Assembly (NCBI GenBank): GCA_032358165.1
Contig: JAALGY010000016.1
Coordinates: forward strand, 372,001-436,000
Origin: Diplosphaera chodatii
Lineage: Eukaryota > Chlorophyta > Trebouxiophyceae > Prasiolales > Stichococcaceae
Reading direction: 5' to 3'
Length of the DNA stretch: 64,000 nucleotides
A program made the position numbers and the translations under genes. The notes below the pieces were generated by a model. That model did not search any database. It was not told the DNA's origin and saw only the letters and a list, made by a program, of their open reading frames with translations. Within the stretch, counting starts at the first letter, position 1. Each line of letters starts with the position of its first letter. Below are positions 27,501 to 39,362 of the stretch, in pieces.

Positions 27501-30500
27501 CGCCGCAGCCCGTGCAGCGGCTGGCATCAGCCACCAGCGTGCCCGCGCCTGCGCAGCTGCCAGCAGCCTCAGTCGGTGCGCAGCCGCCGCAGCAGCCTGC
27601 GCCCGGTCAGCAGCAGCAGCCGCTGCCAGCGGCACAGCAGCGGCAGCAGCCGTCAACACAGCAGCAGCAGCAGCAGCCGCAGCAGCAGCCGGTGGCAAAC
27701 CAGCCGCCACAGGCGGCTGGTCAGCCACTCAGCCAGCCAGCTGCCTCGGCAGCTGGACAGCCCCAGGTGCGAAACTGCTGCAGCTGTGGGTACCTGCAGG
27801 CCCTGGGATGTACCCGAAGTACGCTTGTGGAGTGTCAGTGTGGTGTATGTTCCCTTGTGTGGGTTGGCACCGTCATTCCTGATGCCCTGACTCTTGCTGG
27901 TCTGCAGCCTATGGAGGTAGATGCGCAGCCCAGCCAGGCCAAACCGGCGGCTGCGCCCATGGCAGCGCCTCCAGCAGGACAGCCAACACCGGCGGCCGGC
28001 GTGCAGCCACCAGCTGACAGTGCTGCGCAGCCGCCCGTGCCCTCAGGTGTGCCCTGCCTGCGACAACACAATCACTGCACCCACCTAACCACCAGTGCCG
28101 TTGCCCATAACACCCGTTGCACCGGAGAGACCTGCCCTTGATTGCCATTGATTACAGAGCTGGGTGTTCACAGCCTTGCACACAACCTTGAATTGGTGGT
28201 TGTTAATCTGACAACCCTCGGCTTTTGGTGCAGCGCCCGCAGCTGTTGCCTCAGTACCGGCCGCACAGCGCCCAGCAGCCCCAGCTGCGCCGCCAGGGCA
28301 GGCGCCAGCTGCTGCAGGCCAGCCGCAGCCCGCACAGCCACTGCCGCCGCCGCAGCAGCCGCCCGCTAAGCCTCCGCAGCCGTTGGCAGGGCAGGTGCAG
28401 CAGCAGCCGGCGCCGCAGCAGGCGACCCCGCAGCAGCAAGCAGGCTCTCAACCTGCAGTGCCCGCCCGGCTGCCCGCTGCACAGACTGCGGTGCCTGGGC
28501 AGCGGCCGCTGCCCGTCGCCGGCGCTGCACAGCCAGTTGCGGCAGCACCAGCTGCTCAGGTGACCACTCACATGCAGTGCTTAACAAGTATCATCTGGTC
28601 GAGCTGCTGTGGTGTGGGAGTGGCTGTCCAGTGTTGCAGAGCCTGCTCAATAGTTCCCATCTGCTTACGTATGCGTACGGGAGTGTTGAGTGTTTGTCGA
28701 AGCGCAGCAGCCGCCGCCACGTCCGCGGGAGCTGACAGCCGAGGAGAAGGCGGCCGCTGCCGCCGCGGATGCACGGGCGGCATCCGCGACTGCGCAGCTG
28801 CCGCAGGAGGTCCAGGACGTGCTGCAGCTGCACACCGGCTTCCTTGAGGAGATGGGTGCGCCAGTGTCGATCATGCCCTGTGCACTTCCCTTGCCTCTGG
28901 AGCCGGGCTCCTGCCCAGATGTATTACGCAGTGCAAAACACCTTCCAGTCACCTCCTCACGGCCTGCATTTCTTCCCATGGCAGGCGCCTTCCGGGTGCG
29001 CGAGTGGCTGGGGTCGCTGCGGGAGGCGGCGAACGGCGACGACCACATCGCGGACCACCTGTGGACGCTCACCTTCCCCGTCATCTGGGCCACCCTGTCC
29101 GGCAAGCAGTCGCCGCTGTCGGAGAAGGACCAGCAGGTGTGCTGTAGTCACAGTGCTGGGGCATACCTTGGCAGGGTTGCAGTCACATTGGAGCACGTGC
29201 AGCTTCGTGCAAACTGTACAAAGGGATGTTGTCGTTGTGAATCTATGAGCGTTGGTGGGTGTTTGTACTGATTGCGTTCAGTAACAGCCCTCGCTCGTCT
29301 GTCACCTGCAGAATGACCTGGCGCGGCCAATCATCACGCTGCTGCAGAAGCCATATCACGAGCGGCAGGCTGCGCTGCGACCCAACGTCATCCAGGCATG
29401 CCCCTTTTGCCCACTGCAGGCACTGTCAGAACTTGAGCAGCGACAGTTCAGTCCAGGAATCAGCCACTGCAAACCTTGCCGCTGTCCTGTCCCCTGCAGT
29501 CTCGCCTTGTGTCGTATCTCAGAGATTGAGTCTACCGTGCAGACGCTGCTGGCGTCAATCGGCCTGTGCCAGCCGCAGCCCAAGGTGCCCAGCGAGCTCA
29601 TCCGCTTCTTGGGCAAGACATACTGCGCATGGCACAATGCCACCTGGATGCTGGAGCAGCACGTCATGATCTTCCCGCAGGACCCACGCTGCTTCGATGC
29701 CCTGGTGTGCTTACTCATACAACAGGCATGAAGCTGTATGCCCAGTCCAGCATGATATTTGCTGCTGTCTGTTGATTGTGCCTCATTGGTAATCAGTGTC
29801 GCTGAAATGCTGCTCACCGTTCGGCAGGCGGAGATGTATGGTGCCATCGGGGAGGAGGATGTGCTGGCAGGGCTGTGGAAGCGGCGCTGCCGCACCGAGA
29901 ACACGCGTGCTGGGGAGATTCTCATGCAGGTGCCACACGCTTGCAAGCTTGCATGATCTCAACCTTACATATCGTCGAGTGTGAGCAAACCTGTGTGCAA
30001 CTCAGTGTGCAGATGCAGCACCTCCTGTTTGGTACCTTGCCAGGTGTGTCTGTGACGTTGTGGTAACCTTTTGCAGGTGGGGCTGCTGCCCGCGGCACAG
30101 GATGTGTTTCTAGATGCCTGCCGCAAGCCGCTTGCGCCCGACACCCGTGAGTGCTCTCATGCTGCTTCTGTTTTGCTACAATTAGCTGGCGTCATGTTCA
30201 TATGCTAATCAGTGCAAACTAGTAAGTCTACTGTCCTCCCGATGCGGCACTCACAGCTGTGTCGCACCATATGCAGCTATCACCAAGGGGGAACAGGTGC
30301 TGTGGCACGACCAGTACATCAAGTCGGCAGCGGAGTTGTGCCAGTGGGAGGCCATTGCAGAGTGCGTCGGCCACCATGGCCAAATTGCTTTCTGCCTCAC
30401 TCCGCATGTGATACACCAGCCTTCCTTTATCAGTCGTTGTCACACCCTACTAGCACCTGTTGCCAATCCTGCAGCAGACTGCTGGTCTATGCATGTCGGC

Positions 30501-33500
30501 ACAGTAGTGGTGACGGCGTGACCATTTAGTAGTGCTGCATGTGCGTGGCATGCAGGTATGCGCGCCAGGCGGACAACTGCCAGCTGCAGATGGACTCGCT
30601 GTGGCGCCTGGGCGACTGGGATGCCCTGAAGCGCCACGTCCTCCCCCGCGCACAGGTGGCCCGTCGCCATGACCTCTGTCGAGACCCTATTGGCAGCTGC
30701 CGATGCGGAAGTGCAGCGCATACAAGACGACAGCCTGCTGAAATGAGCCACCAGGGCAGAAGCATAATAATGAAGTAACAGGTCGGCACCTTGTCTTCAA
30801 CCTGTTGCAGGTGGACGACGGGTCCTGGGCGCACATGGTGCACGCGTACGTGCACCTGCAGGAGGGCAACATCGTGGAGGGGGAGCAGAACATCACCAAC
30901 GCCATGAAGGCCGCGCTGATCAGGTGCGCCCAACATGCTCACTCTCCAGCTTGAACAGCGCCCACTCCCAGGAACAGCAGGGCGCATGTTGTATGGACTG
31001 GGACGAGAGGGTGCAGTGGCACAAGCGGTGGGGCATGGCGCCGCAGGTGGTGGCAGCTGCCCAAGGACAGCATCTGGCCGCAGCTGGGGCTGCTGCAGCA
31101 GTTCCAGCAGATGGTGGAGCTGCAGGAGAGCTCTCGCATCCTGGTGGACCTGGGCCAGCAGATGGGCCACGCCCAGCGCGCCGACCACACCTACACCGAG
31201 CTCAAGGCACGCTGCCCGCCCCAACACCACTGTAGTGTTACCGAACATGCTCTGAGGTCATATCACTTCTGTAACAGACTTGTTGTACTGCACTTCCTGG
31301 GTGAGAAGAGAGCATACTTGATGAGCACCTTACACAAGCACTCATCAGCTGCCAGGTCCACAGCAAGTACACTGTGTTGCACTGCGTGCGTCTCGCTGAT
31401 CGTGCATTCGTCATTGGCTTGTATTTATATGGAAACACAGGAGATCATGGAGACGTGGCGGCTGCGCACGCCCAACGAGTGGGAGCGTGCTGGCCACTGG
31501 GCCGATGTCCTGATGTGGCGCAACCATATCTACAACATCGTCATCAATGCTTTCAAGAACGTGGCCGAGGTCGCACCACAGCTTCACCAGGTGCCTGCTT
31601 TGCTCCATGTCCCCTGCTTCTCGAGCTGGTGTATCCAAGAGCGATGCTGATAGACAGGCTGCAGCCTAAGCATCAATCGCAACAAGGTGCTGGCCTGTGA
31701 TCTTCTTGTATAAGGCTGTGGCATGCTCTACAGGCACAAGACGTTATGATTCAAGCATGTGCTGAGAATCTGACTTGTCCACCCGCAGCTGGGGTACCGC
31801 GACAAGGCGTGGAGTGTGAACCGGCTGGGGGCGGTGGCGCGGCGCCACGGCTACGGCGAGGCCTGCCTCCGCATCATCAACTCCCTGTACGGCTTCAACG
31901 CCATGGAGGTGCAGGAGGCGTTCATCAAGATCCGGGAGCAGGTGAGCTGAGCATTTACATTGTTGCATCACTCCCCATGCTTGGCGACACCCACTGGATG
32001 TGCGCTGAGGCAGGCCATTCATATATCGTCGTAGCCGTCTGAGCACCAACCAGCTGCCCTTCAGTCCCACCACACTCTGCACTCTGCCAGCCACCTACCT
32101 GACAGTGCAGTGCCAGGTGACTGTGTGATATCGACCATGATATAGGCCAAGGCGTACCTGGCGCAGCCGGGGGAGCAGCTGACGGGGCTCAACCTGCTGA
32201 ACACCACCAACCTGGACTACTTCAACCCGCAGCACCAGGCGGAGGTGTTCCGCCTCAAGGGCCTGTTCCACCAGGTGCGCCGCCCGCCTGCCGCTTGTGC
32301 AGGCTGGTGTGCTGTAGTAGTTGACAAGCAGTGCAACAAAACGTGAAAACACGTTTGTCATAACCCTGGCAGTTTGACAGGCCGGTCATGAAAACATGTC
32401 TGGAGGTGCTGGAAGCCATGTGACAGGCGCTGTGGCTGCTGGTGGGTGCACGCATCGACATCATGCCCAACCTCCTGGCGCATGTGCAGGCTCTGACCGA
32501 GCACGAGCAGGCCAACCAGGCGTTCAGCACCGCGCTCAGCCTGTGGCCCAACCTCGCCGATGGGTGGCTGTCGTGGGGCGCGCACTGCGACACGATGTAC
32601 CAGCAGTCGGGCAACCCCACCTGGCTGCAGTACGCCGTCACCTGCTACCTGCAGGTGAGCCAACACCAGTGGTTTGAACCACGAAGAGCTTGAAAGTGCA
32701 CATGCCAGCTGCTTGTCTCACCTGCGATTTGACTGCTGCTGCAGCAGGGGCAGAAAGAAACCATGCTGAATCAGAGTGAGCTACTGCGCCTGCAGGCGAT
32801 CCGCAACAACAGCAGCGCGGCGCGGGCGATGCTGCCGCGGGTGCTGGGGCTGCTGTCGTTCGACGACGTGGGGGGCGTGGTGTCGCGGGCGCTGGCGGCG
32901 GCGGCGGACATGCCGCTCGCGGTGTGGCTGCCCCACCTGCCCGCCCTGCTGTCCAGCCTGCAGCGCCCCGAGCAGCGCATCGTCAAGCCCCTCCTCATCC
33001 AGCTGGGCCTCAACTTCCCCCAGGTCCGCACGCTTCCCCCTCAGTGCTGATTGTGCGTCTGAGCGCCGCACAATGCAGGCAGAGGGGGCTTTGTGCATGA
33101 TCTCTAGTGGGCATCAGAGCCCGGCCTGCGGCTTGCAGCGACAGCAAGTCACTGCTGCCATCATGTGAGCAAGGTGTGCGGCAAGCAGACAACCAACGCT
33201 GACGATGTGACTCCTGCAGGCGCTGTACTACCAGCTGCGCACCTTCTTACTGGCGACGCGCGAGAACGCGATGGCGGCGGTCAAGGAGAACAAGCTGCGG
33301 CGGGATGCGGCGGCCAGGGCCGCGGCCGCCAGGGCTGCCAGCGGGGGTGGCGCCAGCCCCTCTGTCTCCGGCCAGAAGGTGTGCACACCTCGTACTGTGG
33401 CACAGATCGTAGGCTGGGGTACAGACACATTGCTGTCGGTGGCCTGCGGCAGGAGATGCTGTTGAACCTGGCAGCACTCGGTCAGCATCCCATTGTGTGC

Positions 33501-36500
33501 AATTACAGAATGTATCACATACCTATATCGACACGATTTGTTACTTGACACAGGTGGAGCCTGCCAAGTCGGGTGCCAGCGGCGGAGGGGATGCAGCCAC
33601 GCCCATGGATGTGGACGCCACGAGGCAACAGCAGGCAGCGGGGGCGCCGAGCGCCTCTCCGGGCAACTCGCAACCCCAGTCGGCGACCCAGCAGCCGGCC
33701 CAGCAGCCGGCACAACTGTCCCCTGCCATCAAGGTCTGCGCTTATAGGCACAGCCCACACCAACCTTAATCTTAAGCAACCGGAGCCGTGGTGCTTGCTG
33801 GCAATGCCTGCTGAGTCCCTCATGACGCTGCTCACCTGCTGCTGATGTAGACCTGCAGGTGGAGACCGGCGCAGCGCCTGCGGGCACGGCGGGTGCGGCT
33901 GCAGCCCCTGGCGGCCCCACAGCAGCAGCAGCGCCAGCAGCTGGCACGCCTGCCGTCGCTGCACAGCCGCAGCAGCAGCCGTCAGACCAGGCAGCTGGAC
34001 AGCCTGCGGGACAGCCGTCGCCGCAGCAGCAGCAGGGCGCGACGGCCATGCAGCAGTCTGCCGCTGGGGCGCAGCCGCCGCAGCCCGGGCAACAGGTGCG
34101 TCGCCGTTTAGCTGGCCGTTGGGTTGCCTGCTCCACTAATGCGGAGGCTGGTCACGCAGGCACAGGACGCGGCCCATGTGTGTGCCGCCATATATATGTG
34201 TGATGTCACCGCCCCTGCTCCCAAACCCGTAAGTTATCACACAACCACGGCAACTCCGTGTGTATCCGTCAGCTCCGCAATGCAGCAACATGCCGAATTG
34301 CAGCAAAGCGCCTGCAGCATCCAGGACTCGGCTGGGCAAGCTATCAAAGGCCCTTATTTGCGCCTGCGCAGCCGCCGCCGCGGGACCCCAAGCCGCCGGA
34401 GGTGGTGCACTTCGACACGGTGAAGGAGGTGATGGACGCGCTGCGGGGGCAGCACCCCGCGCTGACCGCCTCCCTGGAGGCCTTCCTCACCGACATCGGT
34501 GCGCCTGCACATCCATACCCCCGATGCAGGAAGTAAATGTGTCTGCACAGCCTTACCATGCTGCCAGTGCCAGCTAATGGGCTGCCCTTCAGGAAGCGTA
34601 CCTGGCTGCGTGCAGGTGCCAAATTCGTGCCCACGCCGGAGGAGCGGCTGCTCAGCGTGGTGCACGCGCTGCTGCACCGCTGCTACAAGCTGCCCTTCTC
34701 CAACGCCGCAACGGTGTGAAGCCCTCGCACTGCTCATTTTCTACTTAGCGCATGTGAGCAGTCACGAGTGTTCCTAGGCCGAACGACTGCTCACGGGCAC
34801 ATGGCTGCTCACAATGACAGAAGCAGGAGCTGGTTATGTGCACATCAGGTGCCGGACAGCCTGCGGCGGGAGCTGGCTAATGTGTGCCGGGCGTGCTTCA
34901 GCGGGGAGGGGGTGGCGCGCCATGGCGCCCTGGTCGCCGCTTACCGCGCCCAGTTCGTGGCGGAGCTCAACCCCGAGGTGCACCTTTCTCTGATCGCCAA
35001 TGACCTCTAGCAGCGGCTCCTCGCATGCACGGGAAGTACCTGCACCGACAGTTCTGCATCAGCCATCAGATGACATGTGCGACAACGGCTGCTTTCTGTG
35101 GGCTCGCTTATCACTGAGCATGCCCTCCATCAGTGTCGTGTGGCTGCTGTGCTGCACATGTTCAGGGCTGCATGGTTGGAGGTCTGTGGGGAAGTTTCAA
35201 TCAGAGAGCGTCTGCTCCACACATGTGCAGGGCGCCGCATTTCCGGGCACCCTGGGGGAGCTGGTGGCGCGGCTCAAGGCGTGGCGCGCGACGCTGCAGG
35301 CCACCGTGGAGGCCGCCACCCCGGGGCCCCTGCGCCTGGAGCAGCTGTCCCGCAAGCTGCAGGTGCCGTGCTGCACCTCGAGTGCAGGTGCTGTGTCCTG
35401 CAAAGCTCCACATCGCTACAAAGCATCGTGGGCATCGACTGCTTGTGGGTCCAAGCGCAGCAAACCAACACCTGCATCAGCAGCCGTACTTGCCCTTAGC
35501 AAGGATGGTGCCTGGGATTCAGCGTGTAGCCACTGCATTATTGCAGGAGCAGCCGTTCACGGATGTGGAGATGCCCGGGCAGCACAGCACTGGGGAGGAC
35601 CCGTCGCCAGACGGCGTGGTGCTGCTGGTCGGCATTGGCGCCGACGTGCCCGTGGTACGAAGTGCAAGCTACTCTGCGCACTGCACGCTGACACGCATAG
35701 CAACCCTGTACTGGCATGGCCTGGCTGGTTGCCTACGTGTGCCGCTCCCAAGTGTCTATGGCTGTGCTGGTGCAACTCTGCAGGTGCGCCGCCACGGCAC
35801 CAGCTTCCGGCGGCTGGCGCTGCTGGGCTCCGACGGCAAGCAGCGCCACTTCATCGTGCAGACCGGGCAACACTACTCTGCAGCTGTTGGTGAGATGTCC
35901 TGCCCAAGCTCATCGCACCAAACCGTTGGGTTCTTCTTGGGGTTTTGGTCACCAAGGCAGCCCCCCGTCAAGGCAACAAACAGCTTTGATGCCCATGGTG
36001 GCAGGTGGCTGCTACCCTTTCGGTGCCTGCTTGCTGCGGCGGTTGCGGCACCTTGCCTCTGCGTATCCAGGCAAACCCTGTGCTATGCAAACTCCCCTGC
36101 CGCTGGTGGCAGGCGTGGCGGGCGCCAACGACGAGCGGATGGCGCACCTGATGCGCGCCATGAACCGGCTGCTGGACCGGCACCCCCAGTCCCGCCGCCG
36201 CCACCTCGCCTGGCACACCCCCGCCATTGTGCCCGTGTGGCCCCAGGTCGGTTCTGCAGTGTGCAGCAGCATCTGCCACATGTGGTGGAGTGTTTTGGGC
36301 AGCCCAGCATTGTGTCCGGTTGAAGCAGACGCTGCAATTGCGAAGTCACCCTGTGCAGTCACATGCATTGAAGGAGTTGCGGCTTGGAAAAGCACTCCTG
36401 CTGTTGTGGCAGGTGCGGCTGATCGAGGAGGAGCCCAGCTACATGACGTACGGCAGCGCGTTCGAGGTGTACTGCGCGCGGTACGGGCGGGAGGTGGACA

Positions 36501-38498
36501 CCGCGATCGCCACCTTCAAGAACCGGTGCTGCGCGCACCGGGGCGGCCCGCTGCCCGACTCCGAGGCCCAGCGCCGCTTCCAGCTCCAGCTCAAGGTGCC
36601 GCCCTGCTGGTGTGGTGTAGCAGGGCTGCTTAGCTGGCGACTGGGACAACACATCTGCCGGGCCGCACAGGGGCGGCGCCGTGTCCGCCATATTGACAAG
36701 TGCTCAGCAGACTTCCTGATGCACGGCTGCCGATATCAGAGCTGTCGCAAGTGCAAGGTGTGGATGCGGCTTGCACATTGCAAAAGCGATGTTGCTCAGA
36801 CACCCGTCAGAGATGGCTGAGTTGTTGCGTTTTGTGGTACCAGGCGTACAAGATGATCGAGGCGGAGATCGTGAACGACCAGGTGTTCAGCCAGTTCATC
36901 TACAAGATCATACCGGACAAGGTGCACATGTGGACGTTCAAGAAGCAGCTCAACACGCAGATGGCGCTGTCAGGTGCGCACCTGGGTTGCTTTCTTCTAG
37001 TCTTCATCAGGTTGTCGTGCTGTCCCTTTCTCTTCAACCTGCGACCAGTACTGTCCTCCACGGCGCAGCATCAAACCATGTGCTGGTGACATGGTGTATC
37101 CCATCCAGCCCGTGTCAAGGCATTCTGCCTATCTGCTTGCTACAGGGCTGCTGTCGCACGCCATGACCATCGGCGGCCGCTCTCCCAACAAGATCCTGCT
37201 GGCGCGCGCCTCTGGGCGCGTCTGGCAGATCGACTTCTTCCCCGCGGTGTGCCCCTTGCGCAGCCATGCCCTGGTTTTCGACCCCTGCCTGCAGCCCGAA
37301 TCACGTCCTTGGCCAGCTTCAGTGACTGCAGGTCTTTTCAGCGATGTCGCGTCTGGAACCCTGTTAGTCACATGCCACTCCTTCAGTGCATACACCTGCG
37401 CAACCATGCAATGGCATGAGCGGCTTGATACCGCCTGAGCCGGCACCTTCCAGCAGGCCCAGGGGTCCAATGCCTTTTCCTGGTCCATGTGATAGCGATT
37501 TACGAGCCTTCGTCTTGCGCGGCTGCAGTACGACGGCACGGGCGCCCTGGAGCGCCCGGAGCCGGTGCCCTTCCGCCTGACGCGCAACCTGGCCAACTTC
37601 TTCACGCCCTTTGGCGTGGAGGGCATCTTCGTGACCTCCCTCATCGCCGGCGCGCAGGTTGGTCTTTTTTCGCCCACTAGCACATGCCCAATGTTGCAGG
37701 CCACAGGCTCGTTGTTGTAGACAGGAGTGCTGTGTGCAAGCTTTGAAATCCTTGCTGTGCAGCTGTAATCAGACATAGAGCTGCGCTTCTAGTAGCACAG
37801 GATGCCTGTGCCTAGTTCCAGTGGCTGCTACTCCTCCAGTAGACAAGCGCAAAGATGATATGTGGTGCTGCGCTGCACACACCGGCTGGGAGTGTGCACT
37901 CTGCAACTGTCGCTAGCAGGTGTGAATGCTCGATGGTGTGGTGCGTGCAGGGGGTGCTGGGGACGCACACCAACCTGCCGGCGCTGCTGCAGCTGTACTT
38001 CCGTGACGACCTGAGCGCCTGGGCTGTCAAGCGGTCCGGGGGCCGCGCTGCGGGGGGCGCGCCCCCCCTGCCCCGCGAGCAGCTCAAGCAACTGTGCGCC
38101 GCCAACGCCGACGCCTGCCTGCAGCGCCTGCGCACGGTGGGGCCGCTGTCCCTGCGCTCCCTGGTCCACACCGCCCTGACACCTCAGCAGCAAGCACACC
38201 CCTTCGCGAGTTTGCGGCGCAGCAACCGCCAGCGTCCAGCGCGTACTTCCAACTCCCGACCATCCCTGTAGTGCAGTTGCAAGTGAGCCACAGCATGCTG
38301 CACCTGCAAATTGTTGCCAGAACCGGGTGTCTGGTGGCGAACGGTGCTGGTGCATGTGCGCAGGTGGCGCCGGCGGCGGGCGCTACAGGGGTGGAGGGCG
38401 GGCTGCACATCCAGGCGGGCGCACACCGGCTGGTGGAGGCGGCGCAGGCGGCCGACAACCTGTGCCGCATGGACGCCACCTGGCACCCCTGGTACTGA
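6507..38498 (+). CDS. TRA1: TRA1/TRRAP, PIKK-family pseudokinase scaffold of SAGA/NuA4 acetyltransferases
   Basis: Large nuclear scaffold that binds activators and recruits histone acetyltransferase complexes. Exon 1 (6507-6564, MMSKEDLAKHAQELGDAAI) splices in phase to VERKVDLLREVKEGIEV and LRHTALEILRRLP, like the TRRAP N-terminus. Two adjacent ATGs (6507, 6510) are possible starts. A HEAT/TPR solenoid fills about 6.8-26.8 kb. FAT follows (about 28.7-33.3 kb), with EMYGAIGEEDVLAGLWKRRC near 29.85 kb. The PI3K-like domain has RRHGTSFRRLALLGSDGKQR (35.8 kb), GGRSPNKILLARASG (37.2 kb) and PVPFRLTRNLANFF (37.57 kb). The FATC end is NLCRMDATWHPWY, TGA at 38496-38498. Dozens of short introns. The kinase loop lacks the catalytic Asp, as expected of TRRAP. 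Three disordered insertions are listed separately. Not every junction between 17 and 34 kb was traced. Confidence 0.97.
13985..16888 (+). other. TRA1: Disordered acidic and basic insertion inside the TRA1 solenoid
   Basis: Follows a normal solenoid exon (LLPRVLHLCYGPAWATRLGG, about 13530-13590) and precedes another (GLAEGVSPADLQSVLQALAH, from 17075). Between them lie exons rich in Ala, Pro, Glu, Asp and Lys: DGTEDMDEDGDEDGEEDEGG near 14910, GRGGRGRGRGAAARRETS near 15240, ALKAEKAEKAKQKAAK near 15520, VKDDEDEDNAAAEV near 16255. I followed the splice phases through this stretch. For example, GKKG ends on an AAGG/GTGCGG donor and joins AVAKKAPEK in frame. So I read it as part of TRA1 and not a nested gene. 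No fold is recognised. It may be a flexible acidic tether or contact nucleosomes/RNA; that is inference. Confidence 0.75.
17041..17076 (+). promoter_or_regulatory. TRA1: Tandemly duplicated 3' splice site in TRA1
   Basis: Two adjacent 18-nt copies of TTCTTGCACGTTYCAGGR (17041-17058 and 17059-17076), 16 of 18 positions identical, each ending in a usable CAG acceptor. The second acceptor gives the exon beginning GLAEGVSP. The first would add six in-frame residues (DSCTFQ) without a stop. Confidence 0.65.
27218..28855 (+). other. TRA1: Gln/Pro/Ala-rich disordered insertion in TRA1, before FAT
   Basis: Exons starting VPPPPIKQRVPSSMQ (27218) are dominated by Gln, Pro and Ala. CAG-rich codon runs lie around 27610-27690, and further blocks follow at about 27905-28045 and 28230-28560. 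Ordered sequence resumes near ELTAEEKAAAAAADARAA and QEVQDVLQLHTGFLEEM (about 28725-28855). Flanking exons are TRA1 solenoid and FAT. Such Q/P tracts resemble activator or Mediator low-complexity segments; that comparison is inference. Confidence 0.75.
33555..34095 (+). other. TRA1: Third disordered linker of TRA1, between FAT and kinase-like region
   Basis: Two exons, one starting VEPAKSGASGGGDAATPMDV and one VETGAAPAGTAGAAAAPGG, composed mostly of Ala, Gly, Gln and Pro. They follow the exon with LRTFLLATRENAMAAVKENK and precede the helical exon with VVHFDTVKEVMDALRG. A short PMDVD motif resembles the PMEVDA motif in the Gln-rich insertion. Confidence 0.7.
35545..38498 (+). other. TRA1: TRA1 PI3K-like pseudokinase and FATC domain
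   Basis: Exons read: EQPFTDVEMPGQHS (35548), RRHGTSFRRLALLGSDGKQR (35.8 kb), NDERMAHLMRAMNRLLDRHP (36.13 kb), EEEPSYMTYGSAFEVYCARY (36.42 kb), AYKMIEAEIVNDQVFSQFIY (36.85 kb), MTIGGRSPNKILLARASG (37.17 kb), EPVPFRLTRNLANFFTPFGV (37.56 kb) and FATC (38.36 kb). Active PIKKs carry GDRHPSN and DFG; here the matching positions read GGRSPNK and DFF, so the catalytic Asp, His and Asn are lost. The exon joining 38.2 kb to FATC was not fixed. Confidence 0.9.
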
Positions 38499-39362
38499 GG
38501 CGACGGCGGCGGCGGCGGCGGCGCCGCCAATGATTTTGAAGCGGCAGCCGTCTGAAGACGTGCCTTTGTGCCCATCTGGATGGGCGGCCATGGACTTGAA
38601 GCAATCAGGGTTTTTGGGGGATACCGTCACAGTGTAGCAGCGCGCTGAGGCTGTGCAGGCTGTACCGAAGACGTTTTAGTTGCCGAGCGTCCCTTAACGC
38701 AGCTCTCAGCTTCTTAGGCAGGTCCTGGGGTTCATCTGGGATCGGCTGCTGGGGTCATTCTTGCTCGACAGCCATGCTTTGGAGCTGGCTGGTGCGCAGT
38801 TGTGCTGACTGCCACTTTCAGTGGTTTCAAGAAAGATCCGCTTGGCAATATACAGTTGTGACGCCTGCGTCTGTCAGTCGCCCTGTCTGCATCGCAGCTG
38901 CTGCACATACATGTGCCCTTTGAGGTGCAACGAATCCGGCAGGGGCCTGACGTAAACGTGCAGCCCTCCCGTAATTGTGTCAGCTGGCTGGCAGTTTGGC
39001 CCGTCGCCAGACGCGCGGAGCTATACGCCCTGGGAATAATGCGGCCTGCATGCAACAGTCCCCTGCATGGCTGCATATTTGAGAATTTGTCAAGCTCGTG
39101 CAGACAGCCTGGTGCGCAAATGAGTGCGCTGCCACAGGCTGCCACATCATACGAAGTCACCGTACCGGCATCAAGATCCACGGAAGCACGAACCGTGCCG
39201 AGTCACTCTGGCATATAGGCCGATCTAGGTGGCCAGTAGAATCTGCGAAATCTGCACACAGGTGGCTTGATTGGCGTCAGCCACCCGGTAAGGTTTGCAC
39301 AGCCGAAGTACAGGTGCAGCAATGAGACTGCACCACACTGCGTCATAACAGCGTCTCGGGCC
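38499..39362 (+). other. TRA1 3' UTR and spacer before the FkbM gene
   Basis: About 860 bp without a supported gene. It starts with a short CGG microsatellite (about 38503-38523) directly behind the TRA1 stop. No TGTAA signal was found. A 149-codon minus-strand frame at 38732-39181 has no recognisable motif and was not called. Confidence 0.5.

Noticed and set aside
38732..39181. 149-codon minus-strand frame in the TRA1-FkbM spacer
   Set aside because: No recognisable domain, ordinary composition for random GC-rich sequence and no splice partner.
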